Assembly: GCF_036884275.1 (NCBI RefSeq)
Contig: NZ_CP145607.1
Location: forward strand, 2,343,001-2,407,000
Source: Sphingomonas kaistensis
Lineage (GTDB): Bacteria > Pseudomonadota > Alphaproteobacteria > Sphingomonadales > Sphingomonadaceae
DNA length: 64,000 bases
Direction: 5' to 3'
The translations under genes were made by a program, and so were the position numbers. The notes below the pieces were generated by a model, which saw only the letters and a list, made by a program, of their open reading frames with translations, did not search any database and was not told where the DNA came from. Numbering within the stretch: position 1 is the first letter of the stretch; each line of letters starts with the position of its first letter. Positions 9,360 to 17,229 of the stretch are shown piece by piece.

Positions 9360-10031
9360 TTAAACTGACTGGCGCTCGGGGGCGCGGCTGGCCATGGCAT
9401 CGAGCTCGGGCATGGTCGCCAGCAGCTCGTCGAGCGCACGGGTGACAAGTTGCTGGGCCGACACGCCGGTGACGGCGCAGGCGAGGCGAAGCTTGAGGTG
9501 ACGATCCTGGTCGAGGCGCAGCGTGAACGCGGCCTTGGCCTTTCCTGCCGCAGCCCGGCTGCGCGGCGCCCGGACGGGGGCCGGTGCGACCGGGGCCACG
9601 CGCTCGGCGTGGAGCTGCGATACCTCGGCGACCGGTGCGGGCGGCGGCATTTCGGCGACCGGCTCGGCCAGCAGCTCCGCCAGCGGGGCCGCATCGTCGG
9701 GAATCGGTTCGGCCGTTTCGTCGGGAACGTCGTCGGCGGGCTCGTTGACGAAGCGATGGACGATCTCTTCCTGCACCGCATGGACCGGGCTCGCCGGGGT
9801 CAGGCCGAGCGCCGGGTTCGACCGGACGGCGGGATGCGGTTCCTCGCCGACCGGGACCGGCGCCAGCGTTGGACGCGGCGGCTCGAAGCCCATGTCGTTC
9901 CAGCCGAGGTCCTCAAGGCCGCTGCCCATCTGGCCAAAGCCTTGCGGCCGCATCGCCGGACGTGCCGCACCCTTGCGGGCAAGCAGCCCCGAGGACAGCG
10001 ACGCGAAGGGCTTGGGTTCGCTCTTCATCAT
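9360..10031 (-). CDS. Ribbon-helix-helix-like partner of the adjacent ParA ATPase
   Basis: A 223-residue protein with a disordered Pro/Ala/Glu-rich N-terminal two thirds and a compact C-terminal region (about 167-205, AAFTLRLDQDRHLKLRLAC followed by VSAQQLVTRALDELL). That region reads as a ribbon-helix-helix: a short beta strand with alternating residues and two helices. It lies 15 bases downstream of the ParA gene and 12 bases upstream of the TPR-SPOR gene, all on the minus strand. By analogy with ParA/RHH pairs it could be the DNA- or cargo-binding partner. The family is not named. Confidence 0.75.
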   Translation of the reverse strand: MMKSEPKPFASLSSGLLARKGAARPAMRPQGFGQMGSGLEDLGWNDMGFEPPRPTLAPVPVGEEPHPAVRSNPALGLTPASPVHAVQEEIVHRFVNEPADDVPDETAEPIPDDAAPLAELLAEPVAEMPPPAPVAEVSQLHAERVAPVAPAPVRAPRSRAAAGKAKAAFTLRLDQDRHLKLRLACAVTGVSAQQLVTRALDELLATMPELDAMASRAPERQSV

Positions 10032-10046
10032 GGGAAATACGCTCCC

Positions 10047-10766
10047 TTAGCCAACCACGCGGCGGCCGAAGCCACCGACGGGACGCGGCGCGGCCGCTCC
10101 GACACCAGGCGACGCACCCGGAGCCGCGAACACGGTGCGGCGGAAATTCTTTTCGAGCCGGTCGGAGATATACTCCCACAGCGCGGTGACTTCGCCGGCC
10201 GACTTGCCCTTGGGATCGACTTCCATGACCGTCCGGCCGTCGATCATCGAGGCGGCGAAATCGGTGCGATGGTGAAGCGTCACCGGAGCCACCGTGCCGT
10301 GCTGCGACAGCGCGACCGCGGCCTCGTAGGTGATCTTGGCCTTGGGCGTCGCGGCATTGACGACGAAGATCAGCGGCTTGCCGGCGCGTTCGCACAGATC
10401 GACCGTGGCGCCCACGGCGCGCAGATCGTGCGGGCTCGGGCGGGTCGGGATAACGATCAGCTCGGCCACCGCGATCACGCTCTGGATCGCCATGGTGATG
10501 GCCGGCGGGGTGTCGATCACCGCGAGGCGGAAACCCTGCTGGCGAAGAACTTCCAGATCGCTCGCCAGGCGCGCCACGGTGGTCTGCGCGAACGCGGGCA
10601 TTTCCGTTTCGCGCTCGTTCCACCAGTCGGCCAGTGAGCCCTGCGGATCGATATCGATCAGGCAGACCGGGCCAGCGCCCGCCAATTGCGCCTGCACCGC
10701 AAGGTGGCCGGAGAGCGTGGTCTTGCCCGATCCCCCCTTCTGCGATGCCATAGCCAGAACGCGCAT
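10047..10766 (-). CDS. ParA/MinD-family ATPase
   Basis: A 239-residue P-loop ATPase. The deviant Walker A motif KGGSGKT (10-16) carries the ParA-specific signature lysine K10; Walker A' LIDIDPQGSLADWW and VIDTPPA follow. It lacks a long N-terminal HTH domain, so it is a small ParA of the plasmid type Ib or orphan chromosomal type (MipZ, PpfA or CobQ-like). It is first in an apparent three-gene operon with the RHH-like protein and the TPR-SPOR lipoprotein. No chromosomal parB or gidAB context is visible, so it is probably not the main chromosome-segregation ParA. Confidence 0.92.
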   Translation of the reverse strand: MRVLAMASQKGGSGKTTLSGHLAVQAQLAGAGPVCLIDIDPQGSLADWWNERETEMPAFAQTTVARLASDLEVLRQQGFRLAVIDTPPAITMAIQSVIAVAELIVIPTRPSPHDLRAVGATVDLCERAGKPLIFVVNAATPKAKITYEAAVALSQHGTVAPVTLHHRTDFAASMIDGRTVMEVDPKGKSAGEVTALWEYISDRLEKNFRRTVFAAPGASPGVGAAAPRPVGGFGRRVVG

Positions 10767-10884
10767 TCCGATCCCCTCGGGTAAGGTGCTTCAATCTTGT
10801 TCGACTGGAATGCCGTGGCAGGCCTAAAATCAGGTTAACGTCGGGGGGCGGCTCGATTAGGCTGCGGGCGAACGGAGGGGTGTC

Positions 10885-11754
10885 ATGCGTTTGATCGGTC
10901 TATTCGCGGCGGCAATGGTGATGGCGGTGCCCGCTTCCGCGCAGAGCGTACGGGCGGGGATCGACGCCTGGGGCGCCGGCAAGCCCGAGCAGGCGGTGGC
11001 GATCTGGCGCCCGCTCGCCGCCAGGGGCTCAGCCGACGCCGCCTATAATCTCGGCCAAGCCTACAAGCTCGGTCGCGGCGTGCCTGCCGATCTCGCCGCG
11101 GCGCAGCGCTTCTACGAGCAGGCGGCAAAGGCCGGTCATCTCGAAGCGCAGACCAGTCTCGGGCTGCTGCTGTTCCAGAACAATAACCGCACGGCAGCCC
11201 TGCGCTGGCTCAAACAGGCCAGCGACGCCGGCGAACCGCGCGCGATGCTGGTTTACGGGACCGCCCTGTTCAATGGCGATGGCGTGCCCGAAGACCGCGT
11301 CCGCGCCTACGCGCTGGTCAGCCGCTCGGCCGCGCAGGGTCTCGCCCCCGCCCGCACGACGCTCGGCGAGATGGACCAGATCATCCCGCTGGCGGAGCGG
11401 CAAAAGGGCGTTGCGCTGGCCCAGCAGCTGGCGTCCGCGCCGGCATCGTCCGCTGCAAAGCCCGTAAAATCGTCACCGGTAAAGACGGCATCCGTACCGA
11501 CCACCCCGCGTCCGGCGACGCCGCCGCCCGCCGCCGGTGCGTTCCGGATACAGCTGGGCGCGTTTCGTGATACGGCCTCGGCGCAGCGGCTTTTTGCTTC
11601 ACTCGAGAACCGCCTGAATGGCGCGCGGATGACCTTGGTGCCGTCGGGAACGATGACCCGGCTTCAGGTCGGCCCCTACCCGACCCGCGCCGCCGCCGCC
11701 GCGGCTTGCGCGGCGTTGAAACCGCAGGCCTGCTTTCCGGTCGCGGCGAACTAG
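10885..11754 (+). CDS. Sel1-repeat protein with C-terminal SPOR domain
   Basis: A 289-residue exported protein: signal peptide ending in ASAQ (about residue 20), Sel1-like repeats over about 25-170 (AAYNLGQAYKLGRGVPADLA, then TSLGLLLFQ and YGTALFNGDGVPEDRVRA), a Pro/Ser/Lys linker, and a SPOR domain from about 212 (FRIQLGAFRDTASAQRLF). A strong GGAGGGG ribosome site precedes the ATG. It diverges from parA with 118 bases between the starts. A second SPOR protein beside the ParA operon points to septum-linked function. Its stop shares the CTAG tetranucleotide with the convergent serB stop. Confidence 0.87.
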   Translation: MRLIGLFAAAMVMAVPASAQSVRAGIDAWGAGKPEQAVAIWRPLAARGSADAAYNLGQAYKLGRGVPADLAAAQRFYEQAAKAGHLEAQTSLGLLLFQNNNRTAALRWLKQASDAGEPRAMLVYGTALFNGDGVPEDRVRAYALVSRSAAQGLAPARTTLGEMDQIIPLAERQKGVALAQQLASAPASSAAKPVKSSPVKTASVPTTPRPATPPPAAGAFRIQLGAFRDTASAQRLFASLENRLNGARMTLVPSGTMTRLQVGPYPTRAAAAAACAALKPQACFPVAAN

Positions 11755-12623
11755 CCTTTCGCCCACTCCGCCTTCGGAATGCCCTGCGCCCACAAAAGGG
11801 CCGTCAGGTCGTTATGCCGGATTCGCGCGCCGGCGATGGCTTCAAGCTTGGGCTTGCCGCGATAGCTGATGCCGAGCCCAGCTTCCTTAATCATCGGCGC
11901 ATCATTGGCGCCGTCGCCGACCGCCAGCACCTCGCCCGGTGCGATGCCGAGCTGGTCGCGCCGGTCGGTCAGCGCCTTCGCCTTGGCGGCCGCATCGACG
12001 ATTGCGCCCGTCACCTTGCCCGTCAGGTGCCCGTACATGCTTTCGAGATGGTTGGCCCGGACCTCCTGAAAGCCGAGTTCGGACGCCAATGGATCGGCGA
12101 AATCGTGAAAGCCGCCGGTCACCAGCAAGGTCGCCGCGCCGCGCCGGCGCATGGTCTGGACCAGCGTTCGCGCGCCCGCGTTGTGCGTCACCCGCTCGGT
12201 CCGGCAGCGCTCGATGCAGCCGACGCCGAGGCCGTTCAGCTCCGCCACCCGGGCGTGAAGCGCGTCGGCAAAATCCATCTCGCCCTGCATTGCCCGCTCG
12301 GTCACCGCGGCGATCTCGGCCTTCTTTCCGGCGAAATCGGCGAGCTCGTCGATGCATTCCTGCCCGATCATGGTCGAATCCATGTCGGCGACGAGCAGTT
12401 TCTTTTCGCGGCTTTCGACCGGCTGCACGATCACGTCGATCCCCGGCAATCCGTCTTCCAGCCGGTCGCGCAGATCGCGCCATTCTTCGACCGGTCCCAG
12501 CAACAGGTCGGCGGCGTCGCCTTCGTCGATCCATCGGGCCTCGCCCCCGCCGGCAATTTCCACCGCACGGGCAAGGTCGCTGTCGCGGAGCCTTCCTGCT
12601 GCTATCAGCGTCGCAATGATCAA
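11751..12623 (-). CDS. serB: Phosphoserine phosphatase
   Basis: A HAD-family phosphatase of about 290 residues that dephosphorylates O-phospho-L-serine in the last step of serine synthesis. The motifs are VADMDSTMIG with the catalytic Asp pair (about D80 and D82), TLLVTGGFHDF and VGDGANDAPM. I place the start at a TTG (12623) preceded by GAGGAG at good spacing; an ATG at 12647 would add 8 residues. Either start overlaps the divergent miaA ATG head to head, by 8 or 32 bases. Its 3' end meets the Sel1-SPOR gene. Confidence 0.92.
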   Translation of the reverse strand: MIIATLIAAGRLRDSDLARAVEIAGGGEARWIDEGDAADLLLGPVEEWRDLRDRLEDGLPGIDVIVQPVESREKKLLVADMDSTMIGQECIDELADFAGKKAEIAAVTERAMQGEMDFADALHARVAELNGLGVGCIERCRTERVTHNAGARTLVQTMRRRGAATLLVTGGFHDFADPLASELGFQEVRANHLESMYGHLTGKVTGAIVDAAAKAKALTDRRDQLGIAPGEVLAVGDGANDAPMIKEAGLGISYRGKPKLEAIAGARIRHNDLTALLWAQGIPKAEWAKG

Positions 12624-13539
12624 GGGCGCTCCTCCTCTGGCCGTCATCGCAGGGCCGACCGCCAGCGGCAAGTCGGCTCTCTCCGTGACTTTTGCCCAAC
12701 GCACGAACGGCGTGATCGTCAACGCCGACAGCGCGCAGGTCTATGCCGACCTCCAGATCGTGAGCGCGCGCCCGTCGGAGGCGGAGATGGGCGGGGTCGA
12801 ACATCGCCTGTTTGGCCATCGCGACGGCGCCCGGCCGTGCAGCGCCGCCGACTGGGCCGCGGAGGCGAAAACGGTCATCGCCGAAGTCCACGGGCGCGGC
12901 CAGCTGCCGGTCATCGTCGGCGGAACCGGCCTCTACCTTCGCACCCTGCTGGACGGCATCGCCGAAGTGCCGCCCATCGATCCCGCCATCCGCGCCGAGA
13001 TCCGCGCGGCATCCGTGGCCGACAATCATCGACGCCTGACCGAGCTAGACCCCGAAGCCGCCGCCCGGCTCCATGCCAACGACACCACCCGCATCGCCCG
13101 TGCGCTCGAAGTGGTCCTGTCGACCGGCGCGCCTCTGAAAAGCTGGCAGGGACGCACGAGCGGCGGCATCCGAAGTGACGTCAAGCTGTTCGGCGCCGTC
13201 CTGCTGCCCGACGCCGCCATGCTTTCGCCGCGTATCGATCACCGCTTTGCCGAAATGATCGAGACCGGCGCTCTCGATGAGGTCCGCTGCCTCGTCGACC
13301 GCCAGCTCTCTCCCTCCCTTCCCGTGATGCGCGCCATCGGGGTGCCCGAAATCGCCGCCCATCTGCACGGTGAGACGAGCCGCGCCGACATGATCGCCGC
13401 CGGGCAGCTCGCTACGCGCCAATATGCCAAGCGCCAACGCACCTGGTTTCGCGGCCAGGAACTCGGCCTTCAGCGCGAGAGCGACGCCCAAGCCGCCTTG
13501 CAGACCCTTCTCGCCGCCGCCAAGGAACAGGCATGCTGA
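12616..13539 (+). CDS. miaA: tRNA dimethylallyltransferase
   Basis: A 307-residue MiaA, which transfers a dimethylallyl group to A37 of tRNAs reading UNN codons. The P-loop IAGPTASGKSALS is near the N-terminus; VNADSAQVYADLQI, VGGTGLYLRTLLDG and the C-terminal QYAKRQRTWFR are family signatures. The ATG at 12616 lies inside the beginning of the divergent serB gene, so the promoter must lie within the serB coding region. Its 3' end overlaps the next gene, a reductoisomerase paralogue, by 7 bases, implying coupling. Confidence 0.96.
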   Translation: MIKGAPPLAVIAGPTASGKSALSVTFAQRTNGVIVNADSAQVYADLQIVSARPSEAEMGGVEHRLFGHRDGARPCSAADWAAEAKTVIAEVHGRGQLPVIVGGTGLYLRTLLDGIAEVPPIDPAIRAEIRAASVADNHRRLTELDPEAAARLHANDTTRIARALEVVLSTGAPLKSWQGRTSGGIRSDVKLFGAVLLPDAAMLSPRIDHRFAEMIETGALDEVRCLVDRQLSPSLPVMRAIGVPEIAAHLHGETSRADMIAAGQLATRQYAKRQRTWFRGQELGLQRESDAQAALQTLLAAAKEQAC

Positions 13540-14495
13540 CCGACGCCGACCTCGACCCCGCGCCGCTTCACGGCCGCACCGTCGCCATCATCGGCTACGG
13601 CAATCAGGGCCGCGCGCAGGCCCTCAACCTGCGTGACGGCGGGATCGCCGTCCGCGTCGGGCTTCGACCTGGTAGCAGCCGGGCGGACGAGGTTCGCGAC
13701 GAAGGCCTTACTCTCCTGCCACCGGCCGAAGCCGCCCGCGACGCCGACATCGTGGTCCTGCTCGCCCCCGACGAGCATTTGCCCGCCATCTACACCGAAA
13801 TCGAACCGTCGCTGAAGCCCGGAGCCGCACTCGGCTTCGCGCATGGCCTCTGCATCCACTACGGCCTGATCACGCCGCGCCCCGACCTCGACATAATCAT
13901 GGTCGCCCCCAAAGGTCCCGGCGCCGCGCTTCGCCGCCTTTATACCGAGGGCAAGGGCATGGTGGCCTTGGCGGCCGTCGCACAGGACGCGACCGGCAAC
14001 GCCTGGCCCCTCGCCCTCACCTACGCCCACGCGCTCGGCAGCGGGCGCGCCGGCGCCGGTGTCCTGCGCTCGACCTTCGAGCAGGAAACACTCTCCGACC
14101 TCTTCAACGAAGGCGCCGTCGTGTGGGGCGCGGTGCCGGCGCTGCTCGAAGCCGGGTTCCAGACACTGGTCGAGGCCGGGATTGACCCGCAGCTCGCCTA
14201 TCTCGAATGCGTGTCCGAATTGAAGCTCCTCGCCGATCTCGTCGAAGCGCGCGGCATCGCCGGCATGCGCGAGGCGATCAGCAACACCGCCGAGCTCGGC
14301 GCCAGTCTCGGCGGTCCGCGCCTGGTCGACGACGGCACCCGGCAGCGAATGCGCGACGTCCTCGATGACCTGCGCAGCGATCGCTTCGCCAGGGCGCTGT
14401 CCGACGAAGCCGCCGCCGACTATCCGCGCCTCCGCGCCGAACGCCGCAAGGCCGCCGCCTCCGCGCTCGAAGCCGCGCGCCGGTCGCTCCTTTAG
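13533..14495 (+). CDS. Ketol-acid reductoisomerase-like protein (short class I paralogue)
   Basis: A 320-residue IlvC homologue. The Rossmann motif GYGNQGRAQALNLRD (21-35), catalytic-type His in FAHG (H104), APKGPG (125-130), the metal ligands D189 and E193 in SDLFNE, E225 and E229 in AYLECVSEL, and the ISNTAE block are all kept, so catalysis is plausible. It differs from the usual sphingomonad IlvC: GYGNQG replaces GYGSQG, AALRR replaces the usual HTVR segment, and it is shorter. It sits directly after miaA without ilvB or ilvN. It may act on a related 2-keto acid or serve as a second KARI. Confidence 0.8.
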   Translation: MLTDADLDPAPLHGRTVAIIGYGNQGRAQALNLRDGGIAVRVGLRPGSSRADEVRDEGLTLLPPAEAARDADIVVLLAPDEHLPAIYTEIEPSLKPGAALGFAHGLCIHYGLITPRPDLDIIMVAPKGPGAALRRLYTEGKGMVALAAVAQDATGNAWPLALTYAHALGSGRAGAGVLRSTFEQETLSDLFNEGAVVWGAVPALLEAGFQTLVEAGIDPQLAYLECVSELKLLADLVEARGIAGMREAISNTAELGASLGGPRLVDDGTRQRMRDVLDDLRSDRFARALSDEAAADYPRLRAERRKAAASALEAARRSLL

Positions 14496-14662
14496 CCCAC
14501 GATCTCCGAAGCCTGCCAGCGGTCGCCGACACTGGCCCGCTCGACATACACGCGCTGCAAGCGGCGATGCACACCGGCGGCGACCGGGTCCTTGGCCTGT
14601 TCCGCGCGCTCCTGTTCTTCGGCGGCGCGGCGGGCAAAATAGATACGACTGTCTTCGATCAT
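14492..14662 (-). CDS. Small conserved-looking charged protein
   Basis: A 56-residue frame starting MIEDSRIYFARRAAEEQER. It is amphipathic and helical, with many Ala, Glu and Arg, and no signal peptide or cysteine. I take the internal ATG at 14662 because the upstream codons look non-coding. Its stop overlaps the convergent reductoisomerase-like stop. Proteins of this type, often annotated hypothetical, occur in sphingomonads, but I cannot assign a function. Confidence 0.6.
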   Translation of the reverse strand: MIEDSRIYFARRAAEEQERAEQAKDPVAAGVHRRLQRVYVERASVGDRWQASEIVG

Positions 14663-14719
14663 GGCCCGCCTCCCACCTGGTTGCAGCACGCCCTTGATAG
14701 CAGATTTGCGCCATTTAGG

Positions 14720-14752
14720 AAAAGGGGCGCCCGGACCAGCCGGACGCCCCTC
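14720..14752 (-). terminator. Rho-independent terminator of the outer-membrane gene
   Basis: On the minus strand an about 11-bp GC-rich stem (GGGGCGTCCGG pairing with CCGGGCGCCCC, one wobble) with a small loop is followed by TTTTCC. It starts 31 bases past the stop of the beta-barrel gene at 14783. Confidence 0.75.
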
Positions 14753-14782
14753 GTTTCACGCCCTTGCGGGATCGGATGCCGC

Positions 14783-15346
14783 TTAGAAGCGGGTGCCGAC
14801 CGTCGCGACGAGCTGGTGGCGGCGGACGTTGTTCTCGTAATCGCTGAAGCGATACTCGCCGCCGATATAGGCCTTGCCGGCCAGCGCGAACTGCGCGCCG
14901 CCGCCGATGCGGTAGCCGTCGAGGTTATCCTTGGCACGCAGCGTACCGCTTTCAGCGCTGAAGCGGGCGTTGGTGTAGCCGCCCTTCAGATACACGTTGC
15001 TGCCGTCGGCACCCAGCGGGAAGCTGACGCGGCCACCGGCGTAAAGGTCACGCTCGGCCTTTAGCGTCCCGGCGATATTGCTCTCCTTCACCGTCGAATC
15101 GCTCGCTTCGATATCGACACCCAGCGAGGCGCCGTTGCTCAGCGCGAAATCGTACCCCGCGCCCACGCCGTAGACGACGCCTTCGTCCTTGAAGGTGCCG
15201 TTGATGCCGCTGTCGTTGACCTTCACGCGCGGGGCGTCATAGCCGACCAGCGCTTCGACGCGCGGACCCTGCGGCGCCTGCGCCAGCGCCGGAGTGGCGG
15301 CAAGAGCGGCGGTAGCGACGGCGGTCAGCGCAACAAACTTTTTCAC
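14783..15346 (-). CDS. Outer-membrane beta-barrel protein (opacity/OmpA-barrel-like)
   Basis: A 187-residue exported protein. I start it at GTG 15346, which has AGGAGAAG 5 bases upstream and gives VKKFVALTAVATAALAATPALAQ, a clear signal peptide; an upstream ATG at 15409 would bury it behind 21 residues. The mature part alternates polar and hydrophobic residues (VEALVGYD, GVVYGVGAGYDFAL, GGRVSFPLG, YIGGEYRFSDYE) and ends in an aromatic VGTRF, the C-terminal barrel sorting signal. It is an 8-stranded barrel of the Opa/OmpA-like type; ligand unknown. Confidence 0.88.
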   Translation of the reverse strand: MKKFVALTAVATAALAATPALAQAPQGPRVEALVGYDAPRVKVNDSGINGTFKDEGVVYGVGAGYDFALSNGASLGVDIEASDSTVKESNIAGTLKAERDLYAGGRVSFPLGADGSNVYLKGGYTNARFSAESGTLRAKDNLDGYRIGGGAQFALAGKAYIGGEYRFSDYENNVRRHQLVATVGTRF

Positions 15347-15501
15347 AAAACTTCTCCTGATCTTTTCATTGGAGCGGCACAAAGCAACTCGCCGCTCAAA
15401 CGACGACATGTGTCGCCGCTTGCCCGAATGAAAGGAGAAGACGGGAAGAAGTTGCCCCGTTCATCAAAGCGAAAGGCAAATACCTTGCCTCTGCCATGAT
15501 G

Positions 15502-15517
15502 ATGAACGGCGGTTCAT
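15502..15517. promoter_or_regulatory. Inverted repeat ATGAAC-GGCG-GTTCAT upstream of the barrel gene
   Basis: A perfect 6-bp dyad with 4-bp spacer lies 156 bases upstream of the barrel start and 53 bases beyond the purC stop. It could be an operator for a dimeric regulator. No regulator gene is adjacent, so this is only a candidate. Confidence 0.3.
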
Positions 15518-15540
15518 TTACGTGGATCGAGAAGTTGATC

Positions 15541-15574
15541 TAGGTTTGGTGTACCTAGTAACAGCAATGTTACT
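15541..15574 (-). terminator. Two small hairpins at the purC 3' end
   Basis: Inverted repeats AGTAAC-AGCAAT-GTTACT (15557-15574, containing the purC stop) and TAGG..CCTA (15541-15556) lie back to back. There is no clear T-tract, so a terminator or processing role is only possible. Confidence 0.3.
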
Positions 15575-16358
15575 TGCCGCGCTTCTTTCGATGACTGTCG
15601 AAATCGAGAACGCTGTTTTCGCCTTCCTGCCCTTCGAGCAGGCCGAGCCGGCGCGCAACCTCCTGATAGGCCTCCGCCTCGCCGCCCAGACCCTGCCGGA
15701 AGCGATCCTTGTCGAGCTTCTCGCCCGACCGCATGTCCCACAGGCGGCAGCCGTCGGGGCTGATCTCGTCCGCCAAGATGATGCGCGCGAAATCATTCTC
15801 CCACACCCGGCCGAACTCGAGCTTGAAGTCGACCAGGCGAATGCCGATCGCCGCGAACAGGCCGGCCATGAAATCGTTCACGCGGATCGCCATGTCTGCG
15901 ATGTCGTTCATTTCTTCCTGCGTGGCCCAGCCGAAGCAGGCGATATGCTCATCCGCGACCATCGGATCGCCCAGGGCATCGTCTTTCAGATAGTACTCGA
16001 TGATCGTGCGGGGGAGCTGCGTCCCTTCCTCGATCCCGAGCCGCTTCGACAGCGACCCCGCCGCCACGTTGCGGACCACCACCTCGATCGGCACGATCTC
16101 GCACTGGCGGATCAGTTGCTCACGCATGTTCACGCGGCGGATGAAGTGAGTCGGCACGCCGATGGTCGCGAGCGAGGTGAAGATATGCTCCGAGATGCGG
16201 TTGTTGATCACGCCCTTGCCGCTGATCGTGCCGCGCTTCTGCGCGTTGAAGGCGGTCGCATCGTCCTTGAAATACTGGATCAGCGTGCCCGGCTCCGGAC
16301 CCTCATAAAGGATCTTGGCCTTGCCTTCGTAGATCTGGCGGCGGCGAGCCATACGCAT
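15570..16358 (-). CDS. purC: SAICAR synthetase
   Basis: Phosphoribosylaminoimidazole-succinocarboxamide synthase, 262 residues, which joins CAIR and aspartate with ATP in purine synthesis. Family motifs are [11 protein letters not shown] near the N-terminus, [36 protein letters not shown] and [14 protein letters not shown]. The start may be either of two nearby ATGs (16358 or 16352, the latter giving [11 protein letters not shown]). No other pur genes are adjacent. Confidence 0.97.
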   Translation of the reverse strand: MRMARRRQIYEGKAKILYEGPEPGTLIQYFKDDATAFNAQKRGTISGKGVINNRISEHIFTSLATIGVPTHFIRRVNMREQLIRQCEIVPIEVVVRNVAAGSLSKRLGIEEGTQLPRTIIEYYLKDDALGDPMVADEHIACFGWATQEEMNDIADMAIRVNDFMAGLFAAIGIRLVDFKLEFGRVWENDFARIILADEISPDGCRLWDMRSGEKLDKDRFRQGLGGEAEAYQEVARRLGLLEGQEGENSVLDFDSHRKKRGK

Positions 16359-16430
16359 GCGCTTTCAAATGGTGGATGAGTTGCGAGCGCCATAGATGCC
16401 GCGTAGCCGACACGCAACGCGACAGCCGGT

Positions 16431-17213
16431 CTAGACGAAGATGGCGACCGTTTGTCGTCCCGCCAGAACCCGGCGACCGGAAGCATCCCACACGTCCATC
16501 GCCTGCCGCGAATAACCGTCGGCGGTGCTCTCGCTGACCGCGCGGCAAAGATACCAGGCGGCGGCATCGTCCGGCCGGCGATCGAGATCGAAGCTCCACG
16601 ACAGGCTGCTGATCACGCCGAATTCGGGAAACACCGGCATGGATGCGGGCGGAAGCACGTCGGCCAGCGCGATCAGCGACACCAAGGGGTCAGCCCCCTC
16701 GGCCTCGCGCAGCCGGGCCCACATCACGAATTCGGGCTCGCCGCCGCTGAACGGCAGCCCGCCGGATACATGGCGTATCTCGTAATTGGCGGCAAAGGTC
16801 GGTCCCTGCCCTGCCTTCAGCACCGCCGGAAGATCGCCCGGGACGGGGGCCGCGGGAGCCGTGACCCGCTCATGCGCGACCTTGGAGGGCCGCGCCGCCC
16901 CGCAGAAAAAGGTAAGCCGCGCCGCCAGTCCCGCGTCCCCGTGAACATCGACTCCGACCGTTGTCGCCGATTTACCCCGGCGCAGGATCGCGGGCTCCAG
17001 CGTCAGCCGCCCACTCGCCGGGCCGATAAAAGCCGCCTGGACCGAGCGCAGCGGCGGCAGATCGCGAAAGGTCTTCGCGGCCGCCGCCCACGACAGCGCG
17101 GCGGTCATTCCGCCATACAGCGTCCGCCCCTGGCTCCAGCTCGGCGGCGCAACGAGCGACAGGGGATCGCCGGCAAGCGAGGCGATCACGGCGGCGAGCG
17201 AAGGGTGGTCCAT
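16431..17213 (-). CDS. Acyl-CoA thioesterase family protein (double hot-dog)
   Basis: A 260-residue protein with two hot-dog halves of the acyl-CoA thioesterase type. The N-terminal half has WSQGRTLYGGMTAAL and LRSVQAAFIGPASG; the C-terminal half has a matching LSWSFDLDRRPDDAAAWYLC and the DVWDASGRRVLAGRQTVAIF end seen in TesB-like proteins. It would hydrolyse acyl-CoA to free acid and CoA in the cytoplasm. The ATG at 17213 gives MDHPSLAAVIASL; an upstream ATG at 17228 adds five residues. It follows the antiporter gene closely and may share its transcript. Confidence 0.87.
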   Translation of the reverse strand: MDHPSLAAVIASLAGDPLSLVAPPSWSQGRTLYGGMTAALSWAAAAKTFRDLPPLRSVQAAFIGPASGRLTLEPAILRRGKSATTVGVDVHGDAGLAARLTFFCGAARPSKVAHERVTAPAAPVPGDLPAVLKAGQGPTFAANYEIRHVSGGLPFSGGEPEFVMWARLREAEGADPLVSLIALADVLPPASMPVFPEFGVISSLSWSFDLDRRPDDAAAWYLCRAVSESTADGYSRQAMDVWDASGRRVLAGRQTVAIFV

Positions 17214-17229
17214 CGGGGTGCAGCTCAAT

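Noticed and set aside
10047..10766. Main chromosomal ParA with parB nearby
   Set aside because: No parB, gidA, gidB or origin features are nearby; the partner is RHH-like.
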